DNA of 64,000 bases from Kappaphycus alvarezii (Eukaryota > Rhodophyta > Florideophyceae > Gigartinales > Solieriaceae), in the NCBI GenBank assembly GCA_002205965.3, contig NADL03000050.1:1-64000 (forward strand), written 5' to 3'. Position 1 is the first letter of the stretch. Every line of letters begins with the position of its first letter. The notes under the pieces were generated by a model that searched no databases, was not told the origin of the DNA, and worked only from the letters and a program-made list of their open reading frames with translations. The position numbers and the translations under genes are program-made. Of this stretch, positions 31,241 to 42,129 are shown one piece after another.

Positions 31241-31897
31241 AATGGAAGACTCAAAACGTCTCCAAAAGTTCTTCGGCCGTCCAGGAGGGGACTCTAGTCT
31301 ATGGCTGGCAAAAACAGAAGCTACCCTCGATTCCAAAAAGGTGCTCAATGTTGTTACAACAAACGTTGTTGGAGGATCATCAGAGCTCACTGCTGAGCAA
31401 CGCAAGATGTAGCCCTGGCCGTGCAGTGATAATCCAAGGCCTCGGAGACAAGCATTTACGTCTGTGTCTTAGTGACAAGAATAACCCATACAAATGTGAT
31501 TAAGAATAAAGGACCGCTATGCCGTGAAGAACATTTTGACTAGAGTACAACTTCAAACGAATTTATATAGGTTTGCATACATAGGTCAGCCCATGTCAGA
31601 CTACATTGATGAGTTTGAAGATGTGTTCAACAAACTCGATTCAACGGACTCCGCAGTCTCGGAAGACCTTCAGGTGGCCATGCTATTGGCGTCCTTCGGT
31701 GACAAAAGTACGTCTCCCTGTGGACATGTAGTAACCTCTTTGCAGATGAAAGAGGAGAATATTACATGGGAGTCGGTAACAACCAGGTTTCTTCAGTAGT
31801 ATGACGAGAATCTTTGGGCCTCCGGGAAAGCAGTCAAAGGTGTCGAAAAACATTACTCTGCACGTAGTGCTGCTTTGACTGCAAACAGATCAACAAC
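31241..31897 (+). pseudogene. Copia-2 Gag
   Basis: Starts at an ATG near 31242 with EDSKRLQKFFGRPGGDSSLW, then a stop at 31410. The frame shifts to GLGDKHLRLCLSDKNNPYKC, then IKDRYAVKNILTRVQLQTNL and YIGQPMSDYIDEFEDVFNKL. This is the UBN2-type copia Gag pattern, in which YxxxMSDYIDEFxxxFxxL is diagnostic. At least two frameshifts and a TAG near 31799. The particle protein of the element; inactive here. Confidence 0.8.
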
Positions 31898-32515
31898 GTG
31901 GAGCACTTCACCCATAGAAAGGCAAGTACTGTAAGAGGCAAACGGAAGTGCTACAGATGTAGAAGTGTGGAACATCTCATCAGAGAATGCACTGTCAAGG
32001 AGGACAGGTCCAACAAGAGCCAGACCAATTCTGACGCAGTGTCATCAAGTAATCACGCAGTTATGCTAATGGAAACTACTCGTCCCTCTGCTGATGACAG
32101 GTATCAGACTGTAGAGCGACACACTGAACAGTTCTTACTAGATTCAGGCGCCTCGGACCACATGGTCAGGTCAACAGATATACTACACACTGTACGTAGT
32201 ATTCAACCTCCTCGGGAGGTTGTGCTCGGAAATGGATCTTTGGTGCTTTCTCGCACGCGCGGTGCTGGAACGGTTACTGCACCTGGAATACATTCTGCAT
32301 CACATGAAGTTCAACTTCATGGTGTTCTATTGGTACCAGTTTTAAGGACGAATCTGATATCTTGCCCAGCCTTATGCAGGTCTGCATACACAGTTGAAAT
32401 GAGAAGTTATATGTGTGAGGTCCTTAAGGATGGTATTACAGTGCTAAGTGCATATCCGCAAAATGGGTATACCGCGCTGAGGTTTAAGTCTGTAATAGAT
32501 CTTCGGCTATGGTAG
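31898..32515 (+). pseudogene. Copia-2 zinc knuckle and protease
   Basis: One open frame of 205 codons. It begins with the nucleocapsid knuckle CYRCRSVEHLIREC (C-x2-C-x4-H-x4-C), then a Ser/Asn/Lys-rich spacer, then the retropepsin site FLLDSGASDHMV (DSGA intact, near 32134-32170). The protease body follows (LGNGSLVLSRTRGAGTV, GVLLVPVLRTNLISCPALC) with the usual copia VLxVPxLxxNLIS motif. This is the best preserved part of the element, but it is out of frame with gag. Confidence 0.85.
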
Positions 32516-33420
32516 CAATTTCTGAAACTGAAATCATTTGGCAACGTCGTCTGGGACACGCAAGTTTGAATCGCATCCGTGAATTATTGCGCCGAAGTGC
32601 AGTCATTGGTCTGAATCTCTCAGAACAACTAAGTACCACTGAGAAATGTGAAGCCTGTATCAAGGGCAAGCACTGTAGGCTGTCACTAAAGTCCAAGAAA
32701 ATCAGACCATGCAAAGCAGGTGACATCATTCAGAGCGATGTTTGTGGCCCGATGTCTGTGAAGTCGCTCGGAGGCTCGCATTACTTTGTATTGTTTATTG
32801 AAGAGTTTAGTGGCTATATAACTATGGAGCCAATTTCTCGAAAGAGAGATGTGGCATGTGTTGTGAAACGTCTACATTCAGACGGTGGAGGAGAGAACAG
32901 AGCTCTCAAAGGTTATCTTGAGTAGAAGGGAATGGAATGGGACACCATACCTTCGTATTCCCCTGAGCTAAATAGTATGGCTAAATAAGCTAATAGGACA
33001 TTGGTTGAGTCTGCTCGTTCAATGATCAAACATGCCAAGATGTCCACTCAGTTCTGGGCCGAGGCAATCGCAATTGCTGCAGATTTGCGCAATCGGTTTA
33101 TTGCACCTCCTAATCTGAGCTTGACGACCTATGAGATCATGACCAGGATGAAGCCCCGCGTTGGCCACATTCGGGTTTTTGGCAGTATTATTTGGACCCA
33201 TGTCCCGAAAGGGAAACGTAAGAAGCTCGACAGCAAGATCCTGCAGGGAGTCCCTGTCGGCTGCTTTGAGAACAGCATATACAAAGTTTGGATCAAAGAT
33301 TCCAAAGAGGCTGTTTTATCTCGACATGTTGATATATTTGAGGACAAATTCCCCTCTCTCGAGTGGTATCAACTGGAAACTCAGGTGCCACTAGAGGAGC
33401 TTTCTGATGAAGAGGACTCT
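32509..33420 (+). pseudogene. Copia-2 integrase, catalytically dead
   Basis: Zinc domain WQRRLGHASLNRI...CEACIKGKHCR (H-x3-H reduced, C-x2-C intact). Core DIIQSDVCGPMSVKSLGGSH has the first catalytic Asp. HSDGGGEN has the second, but only about 25 residues lie between ITMEPISRKRDVA and it, so a part of the core is deleted. The expected Glu in SPELNSMA.RANRTLVE is replaced by Lys followed by a stop (near 32980-32990). The downstream GKKP-like tail (VGHIRVFGSIIWTHVPKG) is intact. This copy cannot integrate by itself. Confidence 0.85.
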
Positions 33421-33590
33421 CCTATAGCAGAAAATTCTGCTGTACAACCATCGCCTCGCAGAATCGAAAACTCAAACAATTCTCCAAGTAGCCCTGCAGT
33501 ACCTAACACCGATGTTCTTACATATGGGCCACCGCTCCAGTCCACACGTGATGTGGATAACGATGATAATGGTCAAAACGGGCCAGAGGG

Positions 33591-34640
33591 GTGGAAAAAG
33601 AGAGTGATCAGGAAGAGAAAACTGACAATGCTGGTGAAACGCTATTAATCCCGGAAAAAGTCTCTCGCTATCCCAGGAGGGATAGGAAGCAAGTAAGCTT
33701 TTATGACCAGAGCTCTGCAAATGTGGTTCGTACTCCACACGAGCCGATGTCAATTGAAGATGCACTTCTTTCTTCATTTGCAGCACAATGGCAGAAGGCC
33801 ATTGATGAAGAACTTAACTCCTTGGTTAGTCACGGGAGCTGGAAGCGGCGACTAACCCATATGGTGTTAAACCAGTAGCCACCAGGTTTATATTCAGAAT
33901 CAAATATAATCCTGGTCTATCGGTAGCACGCTACAAGGCTCGTCTTGTAGCCAAGGGATTCATGAAAGGGCATGTAAGTGGGACTTACAGTCTAGTTGTG
34001 GACTTCAACACAGTTCGTACTGCTCTGGCAGTTTCTGTCCAGCGTGATTATTTCATACATCAGCTAGATGTCAGGACGGCGTTCCTGCATGGTGATATTG
34101 GCAGTAATGTATATGTTTCAAACCGCCGGGTTGTGAAAGTTTGAAGCTTCCTACGGGCAAGCCTTTTAAGTTAAGGAAAGGTTTATACGGCTTGAAGCAA
34201 ACGCCTCGCCTTTGGATGGAGAAATGGAACAGCGTTGTTTGTAAATTTGGATTTAAGAAAGGTAGATATGATCAATGGTTGTATCTCAAGGGGAAAACAT
34301 GGATGCTACTATACGTTGATGACGTTATTGTAATGGATCCATGCATTTCAAGCATCAATCAACTGAAGAGGGAACTTGCAGCTCATACGGAGCTTAATGA
34401 TCTTGGGGGGCTACAGAGCTTCCTTGGTGTTCAGTTCATTCGTGATTACAGAAGCATATTTCTGTCACAAATCCCTTATGTAATTCAAGTTCTGCACAGA
34501 TTTGAAATGGGCGACAGCAATCCGGTTGCTACACCACTCAGCAATATTGAGAATCCCACTCAAGCAGAAGGTGAGATTGACGTCACCGGTATCAGTAAAT
34601 GGTTGGATCTCTTTTATTCCTCTCTACGAGGACACGCCCA
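33591..34640 (+). pseudogene. Copia-2 reverse transcriptase
   Basis: RYKARLVAKGF (near 33930) and VRTALAVSVQRDYFIHQLD with FLHGDI form the motif A region. KGLYGLKQTPRLWMEKWN is the copia YGLKQ motif. The catalytic box LLYVDDVIVM at 34309-34338 is intact, followed by FLGVQFIRDYRSIFLSQ. Breaks: TAG near 33877, a shift near 33960, TGA at 34142 and a frameshift near 34600. Active-site residues survive, so decay is recent or random. Confidence 0.88.
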
Positions 34641-35281
34641 GAAATTGCTGTAGCTGTTAACTATTTAGCACGTTACTCATCTAATCCTACAACTGCGAGT
34701 CTATTTGCTATGAAACGAGTTTTTAGCTACCCTCACAGGACATTGGCACTAGGTTTGAGACTTGGAAAGTCTACGGGAACTTTGACTGCATACTCTGATG
34801 CAGATTGGGCTGGAGATAGAGAAGACCGGAAGTTTTGTCTGGCGTTGTTTTACAGTATGCAGGTAGCACTGTGATGTGGAAATGTTGCAAACAATCTGTT
34901 GTTGCACTATCTACAACAGAAGCTGAATTTTTTGCACTGACAGAAGCAGCGAAGTCAGCCGTTTGGATTCGCATTTTGCTCCATGAGCAGGATGTGGAGA
35001 TCACTGGTCCTACAATTGTCCAAGAAGACAACAGTGGAGCCATTATATGGGGCAAAGAAGGAATTCGTAATGCCAAGCATGTATCAATACGCTACAACTT
35101 CGTGAAAGATCGGGTTGATAGAGGGATCTTAAAACTTGTTCATTGTCGGTCAGAACTTATGGTTGCTGATATACTGAACAAGCCTCTGCTGCGTGTTAAG
35201 TTCAACTACCATCGTGATGCACTTGGACTGGAAGAAGGTACTAAGGGTGATAATAATCTTGGGTCAAGAGGTGGAGTTTAG
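34599..35281 (+). pseudogene. Copia-2 RNase H
   Basis: ARYSSNPTTASLFAMKRVF and AYSDADWAGDREDRK (first catalytic Asp) are in the frame at 34599-34874. The rest follows in the next frame: VALSTTEAEFFALTEAAKSA (catalytic Glu), IVQEDNSGAI (Asp), KHVSIRYNFVKDRV and MVADILNKPL (final Asp). One frameshift near 34840. All four acidic residues are present. The frame ends at the 3' LTR. Confidence 0.88.
35265..35273 (+). promoter_or_regulatory. Copia-2 polypurine tract
   Basis: CAAGAGGTG immediately before the 3' LTR, mostly purine and at the expected place for plus-strand priming. Confidence 0.5.
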
Positions 35282-35709
35282 GATATGCCCTCAAATCTCA
35301 AGAAGCAATTCGCTTTGTTTCCGTTTTTTGTGTGAAACTGGAACGATGATGATTGTAGAAGTCCAGGTTTATGATATATTGTATGACTCGGATGACACGG
35401 AGTCCATCGAGGTGAATTTGGCACAAGAGAATAATTTCGTACAGTTACCTAACTCTATCTCGAGATTCCGCATATGCAATTGGATGGATCTCCATTTAGG
35501 TGGTATGCTGTCTAGGATTAGTGAGATTTCTAAGTTTGCAATTGCATCAGCACCTGCTGGAACTTGGCTGATTTGATGGAGTGTTAATTCCTGGTTTGGC
35601 AGGTTTACGGTAATTCTGTAGTATAAAAGGATAGCTTTGGTAGGAGAATAAAGGTCACGACGGGCAATAAACAATCCATTGGCACAAGGATCAGCTAAGT
35701 TTTACAAGT
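35274..35709 (+). repeat. Copia-2 3' LTR
   Basis: 436 bp, matching 30693-31129. TATA-like box at 35621-35630. Followed by TTGAACATGG, which resumes the interrupted RT sequence. Confidence 0.88.
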
Positions 35710-35713
35710 TTGA

Positions 35714-36864
35714 ACATGGTCTACGCGGGGCAAACGCCGTCGTTGATCTTGCCGGCGGCGTCTGCAGCGGACATCCTCAGCCATTCTGGAATGCAACAGG
35801 GAGATCCAGCCAGCATGTTTATATTTTCCCTGGTAGTGCACCCCCTGGCGAAAGCAATAGCTAAGACTAGGCAGCTAAGCCTCCATTGAGACCACGCAGC
35901 TAGGCCTCCATTGCTGGTACGCCGACGACTGCACCCTGATAGGCACCCATACTGAGCTACACAGGGCAGTTCAGATACTGTGCTCCAAAGGACCGCACCA
36001 CGGTTCCTTTCTAGACCCAGCCAAAACACGCCTTTTCTGGTCGTCCCAGCCCGTCAACTAGATATCGTCTTTGCTACGTCGCTTCCCCACTGACAACTTC
36101 TCTAACACGGATATCGACCTCCTCGGTGCCCCGATTGGGTTGACCTCTTTCATGGACAACTTCTTACTAGAAAAATCGATGTCTGCAACAGGACCCTGTC
36201 GCTGATTGACAGGATTGGGGATGCACGGGTCCGGTCCCATCCACACCGAATTTATGCCTCTGTATGCAAGCTACAGCATGTAAGCAAGCTAACACCGCCC
36301 AGGGCGACAACCGCCATGGCACAACAATTTGATACAGACCAGATGCGGATTTAATCGCGGTCAGATCATGTACCGATGAGGGACACGGTGCGCCAACAGG
36401 TTACCCCACCTCTTTACTATGGTGGTCACAGATTCATACCCTTAGATACGCTGAATGTTGCTGCATACGCAGCTATCCTCATAGATTCCGCACAGGTGGA
36501 ACACAAACATGACACTGGAGCCGCTGACTCCCGTTTACTCACGTACGCAGAAGCTAATCGACATCTGTTCCCATTTTTCCAACGCCTCCACCCGTCAATC
36601 TCCGCACAGCATGGAGGCCTCCCACACGCATTTACAGCGGCTACCCTCGCGTCCAAGCCTGACAATACAACCAATATTTATATCAGGCCTGGTGGAGTCG
36701 TCCGCTAAATACTTTTGGAGAGATGATGATTTTGTCGCGATTCCTGAACCCCTCGTCGCACTCAGAACCCGAGATTCGTCAACGCATCCGCCGTAACGCT
36801 TTTTTGGATACAATTTCTGCGGCATCTCACTGTCCATCCGTCTGTGGTCACCCACATATACAAC
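35714..36864 (+). pseudogene. RT element A, RT C-terminal half
   Basis: Resumes RT element A after copia-2 (ACATGGTC...). Readable parts: SAADILSHSGMQQGDPASMF (motif B, near 35770), then an out-of-frame motif C region where a TAA and a ~25-base repeated segment (GCAGCTAAGCCTCCATTG, seen twice at 35868-35915) interrupt it. Thumb-like sequence follows, then LTYAEANRHLFPFFQRLHPS and AQHGGLPHAFTAATLASKPD (36500-36660). Element B gives the same order with fewer breaks. The 632-bp insertion follows at 36865. Confidence 0.75.
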
Positions 36865-37496
36865 AAGGGAAGAATTACGCTTTATTGTTTGAAGACAAGT
36901 CCGCACTACACAGGACCTCGGGTTCTGCTAGACGGACGACTCCGGGCAATGGCTGAACCGATTGCCCACTCAAGCGAAAAAGGGACCGGAAGAAAACTCC
37001 ACCACCTGAACCGGGGATTCAGAAGGCTTAAAAAACTCCCGCTGTAAGCACATAGGCTTACAGATAGAGACGGCGACGATAACGGCGAGAACTCCGGACG
37101 AGAGAGCTTGACGACAAGCCCACAAGGCTATGAAGAACACAACCCCTCGCAGTCCGTCAAAATGACGGAAGATTTGAGTGCGACAGGGTACGGAAGACTT
37201 CGCAAACCTTGTTCGAGTAGTAGAGCCATTCTTATACACCTTTCCCAGATCGTCTCACGTGCGCTGGGGGCGCGAGAGGCAATCCACTCGATGTGGCCAT
37301 TTACAAGAACGTTGCAGCGAGAGCTCTGCAGCCGTGGCGGGCAATCTCCTCAGGGAAGAGCCGGATGAAGGTCCGGCGCCCACGCCGTGCGCGGGCGCCG
37401 AGCGAGATGAAGCGAAGGTTGGGTGTTGTCAGTCGAGATGAGATGAACGTTGAAAACAAGCTCCTTCTCTACAGTAGACGGTACTGGCCATACAAC
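36865..37496. mobile_element. 632-bp insertion in RT element A, 7-bp duplication
   Basis: Element B reads CACATATACAACGATGTG without interruption near 61456-61473. Here ATACAAC occurs at 36858-36864 and again at 37490-37496, with ~625 bp between. With one mismatch the duplication could be 8 bp. No terminal inverted repeat was found. A basic stretch of coding potential (KVRRPRRARAPSEMKRRLG) lies at 37363-37420. Type unknown. Confidence 0.65.
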
Positions 37497-38070
37497 GATG
37501 TGTGGTCGGTGATGCTGCGTCGCCAATTGGGAGTTCACGTATTCGACGAAACTGCCCCGCTCCTTTTCGCCGAATGCAAGATGCCTATGGACCGCCTCGG
37601 CGACCATGCCGCTGACCTGTGCAACAAAGGCCTCGGTTGGAAGAACCGCCACGAAGACGTGTCAAAAGTGCCCAGCAAAGACATGCTCAAAGCCGCTGGA
37701 GCTGGCGTACACTACGAAGTCCCGTTTACTTCCCGGACTGGACGCCCGACCTGCCGACATACTCGTCCACCAGACTACCTCTCCGTAAAACCCTACGCTC
37801 CCTCTCCCGGTTGCATATGACATCACAGTCTCCTCACCTTTCCAATAGTGCTTCTTATCCAAGGCAGCCCGGGAATCGCGCCCCCCGCTAATGCGGCGGA
37901 ACGACGGAAACTGAGGGACTTTGCGACCAAAATCGCCGCCATTTCTGGCCATGCTTCACCTCGACGCCCGCAACTCGGCTGACAGTTTGTCCCGCTAACC
38001 TTTGATTCCCTTGGATGCCCGTCGGAGACCACATCCAATGTCGTCGACGAGTATGCAGCTGCCATCGTCG
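37497..38070 (+). pseudogene. RT element A, cysteine motif and endonuclease-like end
   Basis: The frame reads LLFAECKMPMDRLGDHAADL and NKGLGWKNRHEDV...GAGVHYEVP. Element B has LLCAEC here, so the first Cys of the C-x2-C pair has become Phe. The RPADILVH segment is present but in another frame (near 37740-37765), showing a frameshift inside the nuclease signature. In RLE-type non-LTR elements such as R2, a CCHC motif followed by RPD...D marks the target-cutting nuclease. Broken in this copy. Confidence 0.65.
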
Positions 38071-38460
38071 CCCGTATCGGAAGCTTAAAGGCGGAGGTGT
38101 CCTTTCGGCTTTACCAAAAGCTCAGCTATGCCATTTGGTCCACGGTTGCAGTATCAACGATTGTTCATAGTCCGCAACATGCAGATGTTTGCCCCCCCTC
38201 CAAAGCTAGTCAATTTTACTGGCCCTACACGTCGCACTTCCCTAGTCTATTGATAAAGCACAATATCAAACGCAGAGAAGTGAGCAGCACAGAGGACAAC
38301 AAAAAGGGTAAGCACAGCACAGCACAGTACTGTACGTTGAGGGACCAGCCGATTACGATACTGTGATAGTGCAAAACAAGGTATGTACATGCACTTTATT
38401 GCTCACAGAAGCCTGCCTCGACCCGTCGATGTAATCACAGGGTCACGGAGGCGCCCTGAC

Positions 38461-39519
38461 TCGAACCAGAAATCCAGACTCAATCAGCGAACGAAAAAAT
38501 GAGGGAACGGCTTCAGCTATGAATCGAAGGACAGTTCCAAATGTTGTGGCAAAACGCTCTCATCACGCCACTTCCAGAGTCTAGACAGCCCCAACGTCCG
38601 AGAACAGAAGCAGGCCAGCTTCCGACCCGCCACGAGGCTAGCCAGAGAAGACGCCTCTGGAAAAGCGGCGCGTGCCTCAGGTTCATTAGTGGGTTTCCTG
38701 CAGGCAACAAAAGCTGTTGCCGACGCTCTTTTTCCTTCTCCACTCCCCCTTGTTTGGCAACAGATATTGCAAAGACTCTTTTATTACCTCTAAAAATTCC
38801 CATCTCGCAAGTACAACTACACATGAAGCCCAGCCCAGAAGATTACATCCTGCCATTGATTGAGGAAAGCCAGTTTGCAGCTCTTGGAATAAAAACGGGT
38901 TTTGTTTCCGCGGACAGCCTATCGCCGCACACCGAGGGAGGCCCGGAAATATCTCGGCATCGCCACGTCCGTAGCTCTGAACATCGAAGCAAGAACCGTT
39001 AACTTTCCGAGCCCCACTCAACAGTTTCCAAACTAGAAACGCCTCTCGCTTCACCGCGGATGATTGGGTAGCCCCCAACAGCAGGCTATGCCTCCAATGG
39101 CAAATATGTTCTCTACGAATCTTACCCGGGACGTCCCAGCTCCAGCAACCATCTGCCTACCATCATTCCTCCACATCCACTATAGCCTTCAAAGACATCC
39201 TTCCCCCGTAGAGCTCTATGAAAGCCGTTTCTACCAACCCATTTCATTCTGCTCCCTGAAACCACCCACACCTATCCAGGATACTGGTTTCATCAATCGA
39301 CCTGATCCCTCAAGCCAGCTCCTTCGGTTGGACGCTGCTCGCTGCCGCCTTTTTCGCAGCAGGCCTTGTGTCTCTCCGAACTTCCATTTTTGTGTTTCCT
39401 TTTGCAATCGCCCCATTAATTCTCGCTTTTGTATCACTGCCAGGAGACGTTGGTAACATTTCCCCGCTCTCCCATGGAACTCAAATTTTGCCGTCAAATG
39501 ATCACAGCACAAATCTACT
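38461..39519. other. Sequence downstream of RT element A
   Basis: 38453-38700 matches 63761-64000 downstream of element B, so this tail belongs to the larger repeated unit. A 153-codon plus-strand frame at 38541-39002 has no recognised domain. Near 39064-39500 only short frames. Nothing else identified. Confidence 0.45.
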
Positions 39520-40245
39520 GCTTCTGCCACACCCACTTATCACATCTGTATTCAAATGCAGCCTCAAACACCTCCTCATCAAGGCACATAGACGCTTTTT
39601 CAAGCGCTCTGTGCTTCTCATAACATTCCAGAATGAACACCCGCTCTCCACCTGCCGTACGGAACATCTCATGAAATACCATCCTCAGTTCGGTTTTCCC
39701 TCTGAAACGTATCTGGCCAGCCTCTCAGTCGTTACTCTTTGATTCGTTCGCATTCTGCACCAGCCCTGCCGTCACTCTTCAAGATATCGTTCTGTTATAG
39801 TCCCAATGAAGTGATGAGCTGCGGTTTATGCTTCCACCTCTCCCTCTTACGTGACGAGTCGGGATCCTCCTGCTACGTTCTCGTCCACTCTGCCCCTAGA
39901 CTCATCTCCGTCGCGGCCTCTATCCGAAGCTACCCCTACTTTCCCTCCGGATAACCTCTTCCTTTCGGCAGATCGCTAATTTCGCCTCTCTTTGTCGAGA
40001 GGCCACCAAGGAATCGGCCTAATTGAGGTTTCCTGCTGCAGAAGTGTTGGGTCAGTCCCACTCAGGCTCCCAATTGTCCCTCTCAGATTCGGCAGTGCAT
40101 CTCCATGCTGGCTTTTATCTCCGGCGTCAAAGTACCTCCTAAGAGCGGTGACGGCGAAGAAACATAATCACAACTTCCTCCGCCATGACGCGATGGATCG
40201 CGCAGCTCCTTGCTTCTGCTACCAGTCGTACTACCAAAGCAAGCC

Positions 40246-40695
40246 TCAGTTACTGGCGTGCTGATAGTACCAATGTCGCGTATGACTCCTAGCGAAGGAC
40301 AAAACCCTACCGCTCCCGCATAGAATGATGGACGCTGGGATAGAGGACGTGAGGAAGATCCTGCAGGGGTATGGGGGCGTGTGGGCGCTCGAGGTTTTGT
40401 ACAAGGGCAGTTGAGGCCTCCAACCCGGTATCACGGGAACGCTGGCATGAGCTTTTTGGGGGGTTCCCGCTTGGATTAGGTGTAGGAGATGATAAAAATG
40501 GGTCGGTATTGGGCCGGGGTCCAAGCGGGTTTCGACACCGGACGAGGGATCAGTGTTTTGTCGGATGGTGGCGCCTGAGTTCAGTGCGGTTGAGAGTTGA
40601 TGATTTGGGCGTGCTTGTTGGATAGTGCAATGGCCATTGAAGTTGTAGTAGTCTGCGAGTGAAAAGGGTGGAAGGCAAGTCAGTGCAAGTTTCAC
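40246..40695 (-). CDS. 149-codon ORF, copy 2 counterpart (unknown)
   Basis: Same length and ends as 9464-9913. The central ~20 residues are in another frame (GPIPTHFYHLLHLIQAG here), with the original frame restored afterwards. No family recognised. See the copy 1 entry for the chance-ORF alternative. Confidence 0.22.
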   Translation of the reverse strand: MKLALTCLPPFSLADYYNFNGHCTIQQARPNHQLSTALNSGATIRQNTDPSSGVETRLDPGPIPTHFYHLLHLIQAGTPQKAHASVPVIPGWRPQLPLYKTSSAHTPPYPCRIFLTSSIPASIILCGSGRVLSFARSHTRHWYYQHASN

Positions 40696-41795
40696 TGGGA
40701 ATTTAGAATTTGTATATAGCGGAACGAGGATGATTATTCTAACTTACGGTAATGTTCAATGTAGGTAGTAGCGGTCAGTAGATGAATGTGGGAGGCTTGA
40801 TTGCCGGGACCATGCACGGAATTTGGTTGGTAATCGCTGGTGGGGGAAGATTCGGAGTAGAGGACTCGACACCAGTAGAGTGGCGATCTGGTGAGGGACG
40901 TGTCTGAGATAGGGGATACGGATAAGTGGTCAGTTCGGAAGGAGGATTGGTGGTCGGTTCGGCAGAGGATTGTCAAAGACTATTTGAGGGCGAGGATAGT
41001 TCATGGAATGGACATAAGAAGAAGACGGAAAAGGCCGGTAGGAATAGACTAGTAAGTTCCTGAAAAGGAGTGAAGTTGACAGTGTGGAATGACTTGAGTG
41101 GCAATGACGGAGAGAGCATGCAAAGCAGGGTGTGAGATAGAGAGGAGGAAAACGGATCAGGTTGGTGGCTGCTCCGAAGCGGCAAAGCCTTAAATGAAGT
41201 GGAGGTGCTTTTGAATAGTCTTGATTGTTCTTTTGGTTAGAGTTAAAGGTCGAGATATAGGGAGCTGATGGTAGGCGTGGAGGAGGTAGTGGTCTGGGCC
41301 CGTGTAAGGAGATAGGGAGGGGTAACGAAAGTATGAGTAATGTGGGAACAATTGAAATTGATGATAACGATAATATCGATGAAGACGAGAGGAAGAGAGG
41401 ATGGATTGAGGATAGGTACGGGCGTTGGAAAGAGTGACGGCGGGTCCGACGAAAAGGGGTAAAAGAAAAGCAGTAGAAAAGGGAGAGATGTGAGCAGTGA
41501 AAGTGTCAGGGACGAAGGCAGGATACTGTCGTCAGGGGAAGGCAGCAAAACAACACAACACTTGACTCCGTCGGTGACGTGGTTACACCTTGGTCTATAT
41601 GATATGGAGGCTAACCACTGTATTGGATGACACCTCAATCACAGTTTGACAGGCGGCCACCCAATCTGAGCACTGCCAATCAGCGGAAAGTACTGTACAA
41701 AGGAAGCGCTTTCCCTTAGATATGCATTGTGATCGCGTGCGACGTCATCATTGATGGCGTCGCACGGGCAATTCGAGCTCCTTACTGTATTACGA

Positions 41796-41834
41796 CCATA
41801 TTTTTCAAATATTAAGCACGCCACATTCCCCCCC
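41796..41834 (-). mobile_element. Short insertion, family B (copy 2 of 11049-11085)
   Basis: CCATATTTTTCAAATATT...CCCCC between CTGTATTACGA (41785-41795) and CTGTACTACGA (41835-41845), 10 of 11 matching, better than in copy 1. Confidence 0.6.
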
Positions 41835-41979
41835 CTGTACTACGATAAACAGTCATTTGAGACTTTACGAAGAAAAAATAATTGATGGGCATTTAGCCGG
41901 TCCTGTAAGGAATGCCATGTACAGTAGTGTTACCCATCAGTACGACTTATCCTGCATAACGCGGCGTGGATATAACCGA

Positions 41980-42023
41980 CCACATCTTCCATGCATTAAA
42001 ATAACCCAGAAATGTCTCCTTGA
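41980..42023 (-). mobile_element. Short insertion, family B (copy 2 of 11329-11372)
   Basis: CCACATCTTCCATGCATT motif with flanks TGGATATAACCGA (41967-41979) and TGGGTATATCCGA (42024-42036). Confidence 0.4.
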
Positions 42024-42129
42024 TGGGTATATCCGAGTAGGAGCTATACAATATGAGCCCCTAATAGCAACCATTCGGCAAGAAGACTTTACGGGGTCCG
42101 AAATACAGAAAAGGATCAACAAGACAGGT

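Larger units (their letters stand above)
30693..35709 (+). mobile_element. Ty1/copia element, nearly complete (copia-2)
   Basis: Two ~436-bp LTRs (30693-31129, 35274-35709) enclose gag, protease, integrase, RT and RNase H in copia order on the plus strand. It has an initiator-tRNA-Met-type primer site next to the 5' LTR and a purine tract before the 3' LTR. TTGA occurs just outside both ends (30689-30692, 35710-35713), a probable target duplication. It sits inside the RT gene of element A: the uninterrupted sequence is seen at 60319-60340 in element B. Several stops and frameshifts, and the integrase has lost its catalytic Glu. Confidence 0.93.
27240..38460 (+). mobile_element. RT element A (RT plus restriction-like endonuclease), interrupted
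   Basis: A GC-rich leader with a proline-rich ORF, then a non-LTR-type RT and a C-terminal cysteine motif with a restriction-like endonuclease signature, all on the plus strand. It is interrupted by a solo copia LTR, a complete copia and a 632-bp insertion. From 30230 it matches element B (59880 onward). The 5' and 3' ends are not defined, and homology with B continues beyond the endonuclease to at least 38690. Removing the insertions leaves about 5 kb. Confidence 0.75.

Noticed and set aside
38319..38340. AGCAC/ACAGT short repeats
   Set aside because: Only a few units; ordinary local repetition, also near 62285.
38453..38490. tRNA-like B box (reverse strand GGTTCGAGTC), also at 63761-63785
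   Set aside because: No pairing T-stem, anticodon arm or acceptor stem could be built around it; it is a shared piece of the repeat tail.
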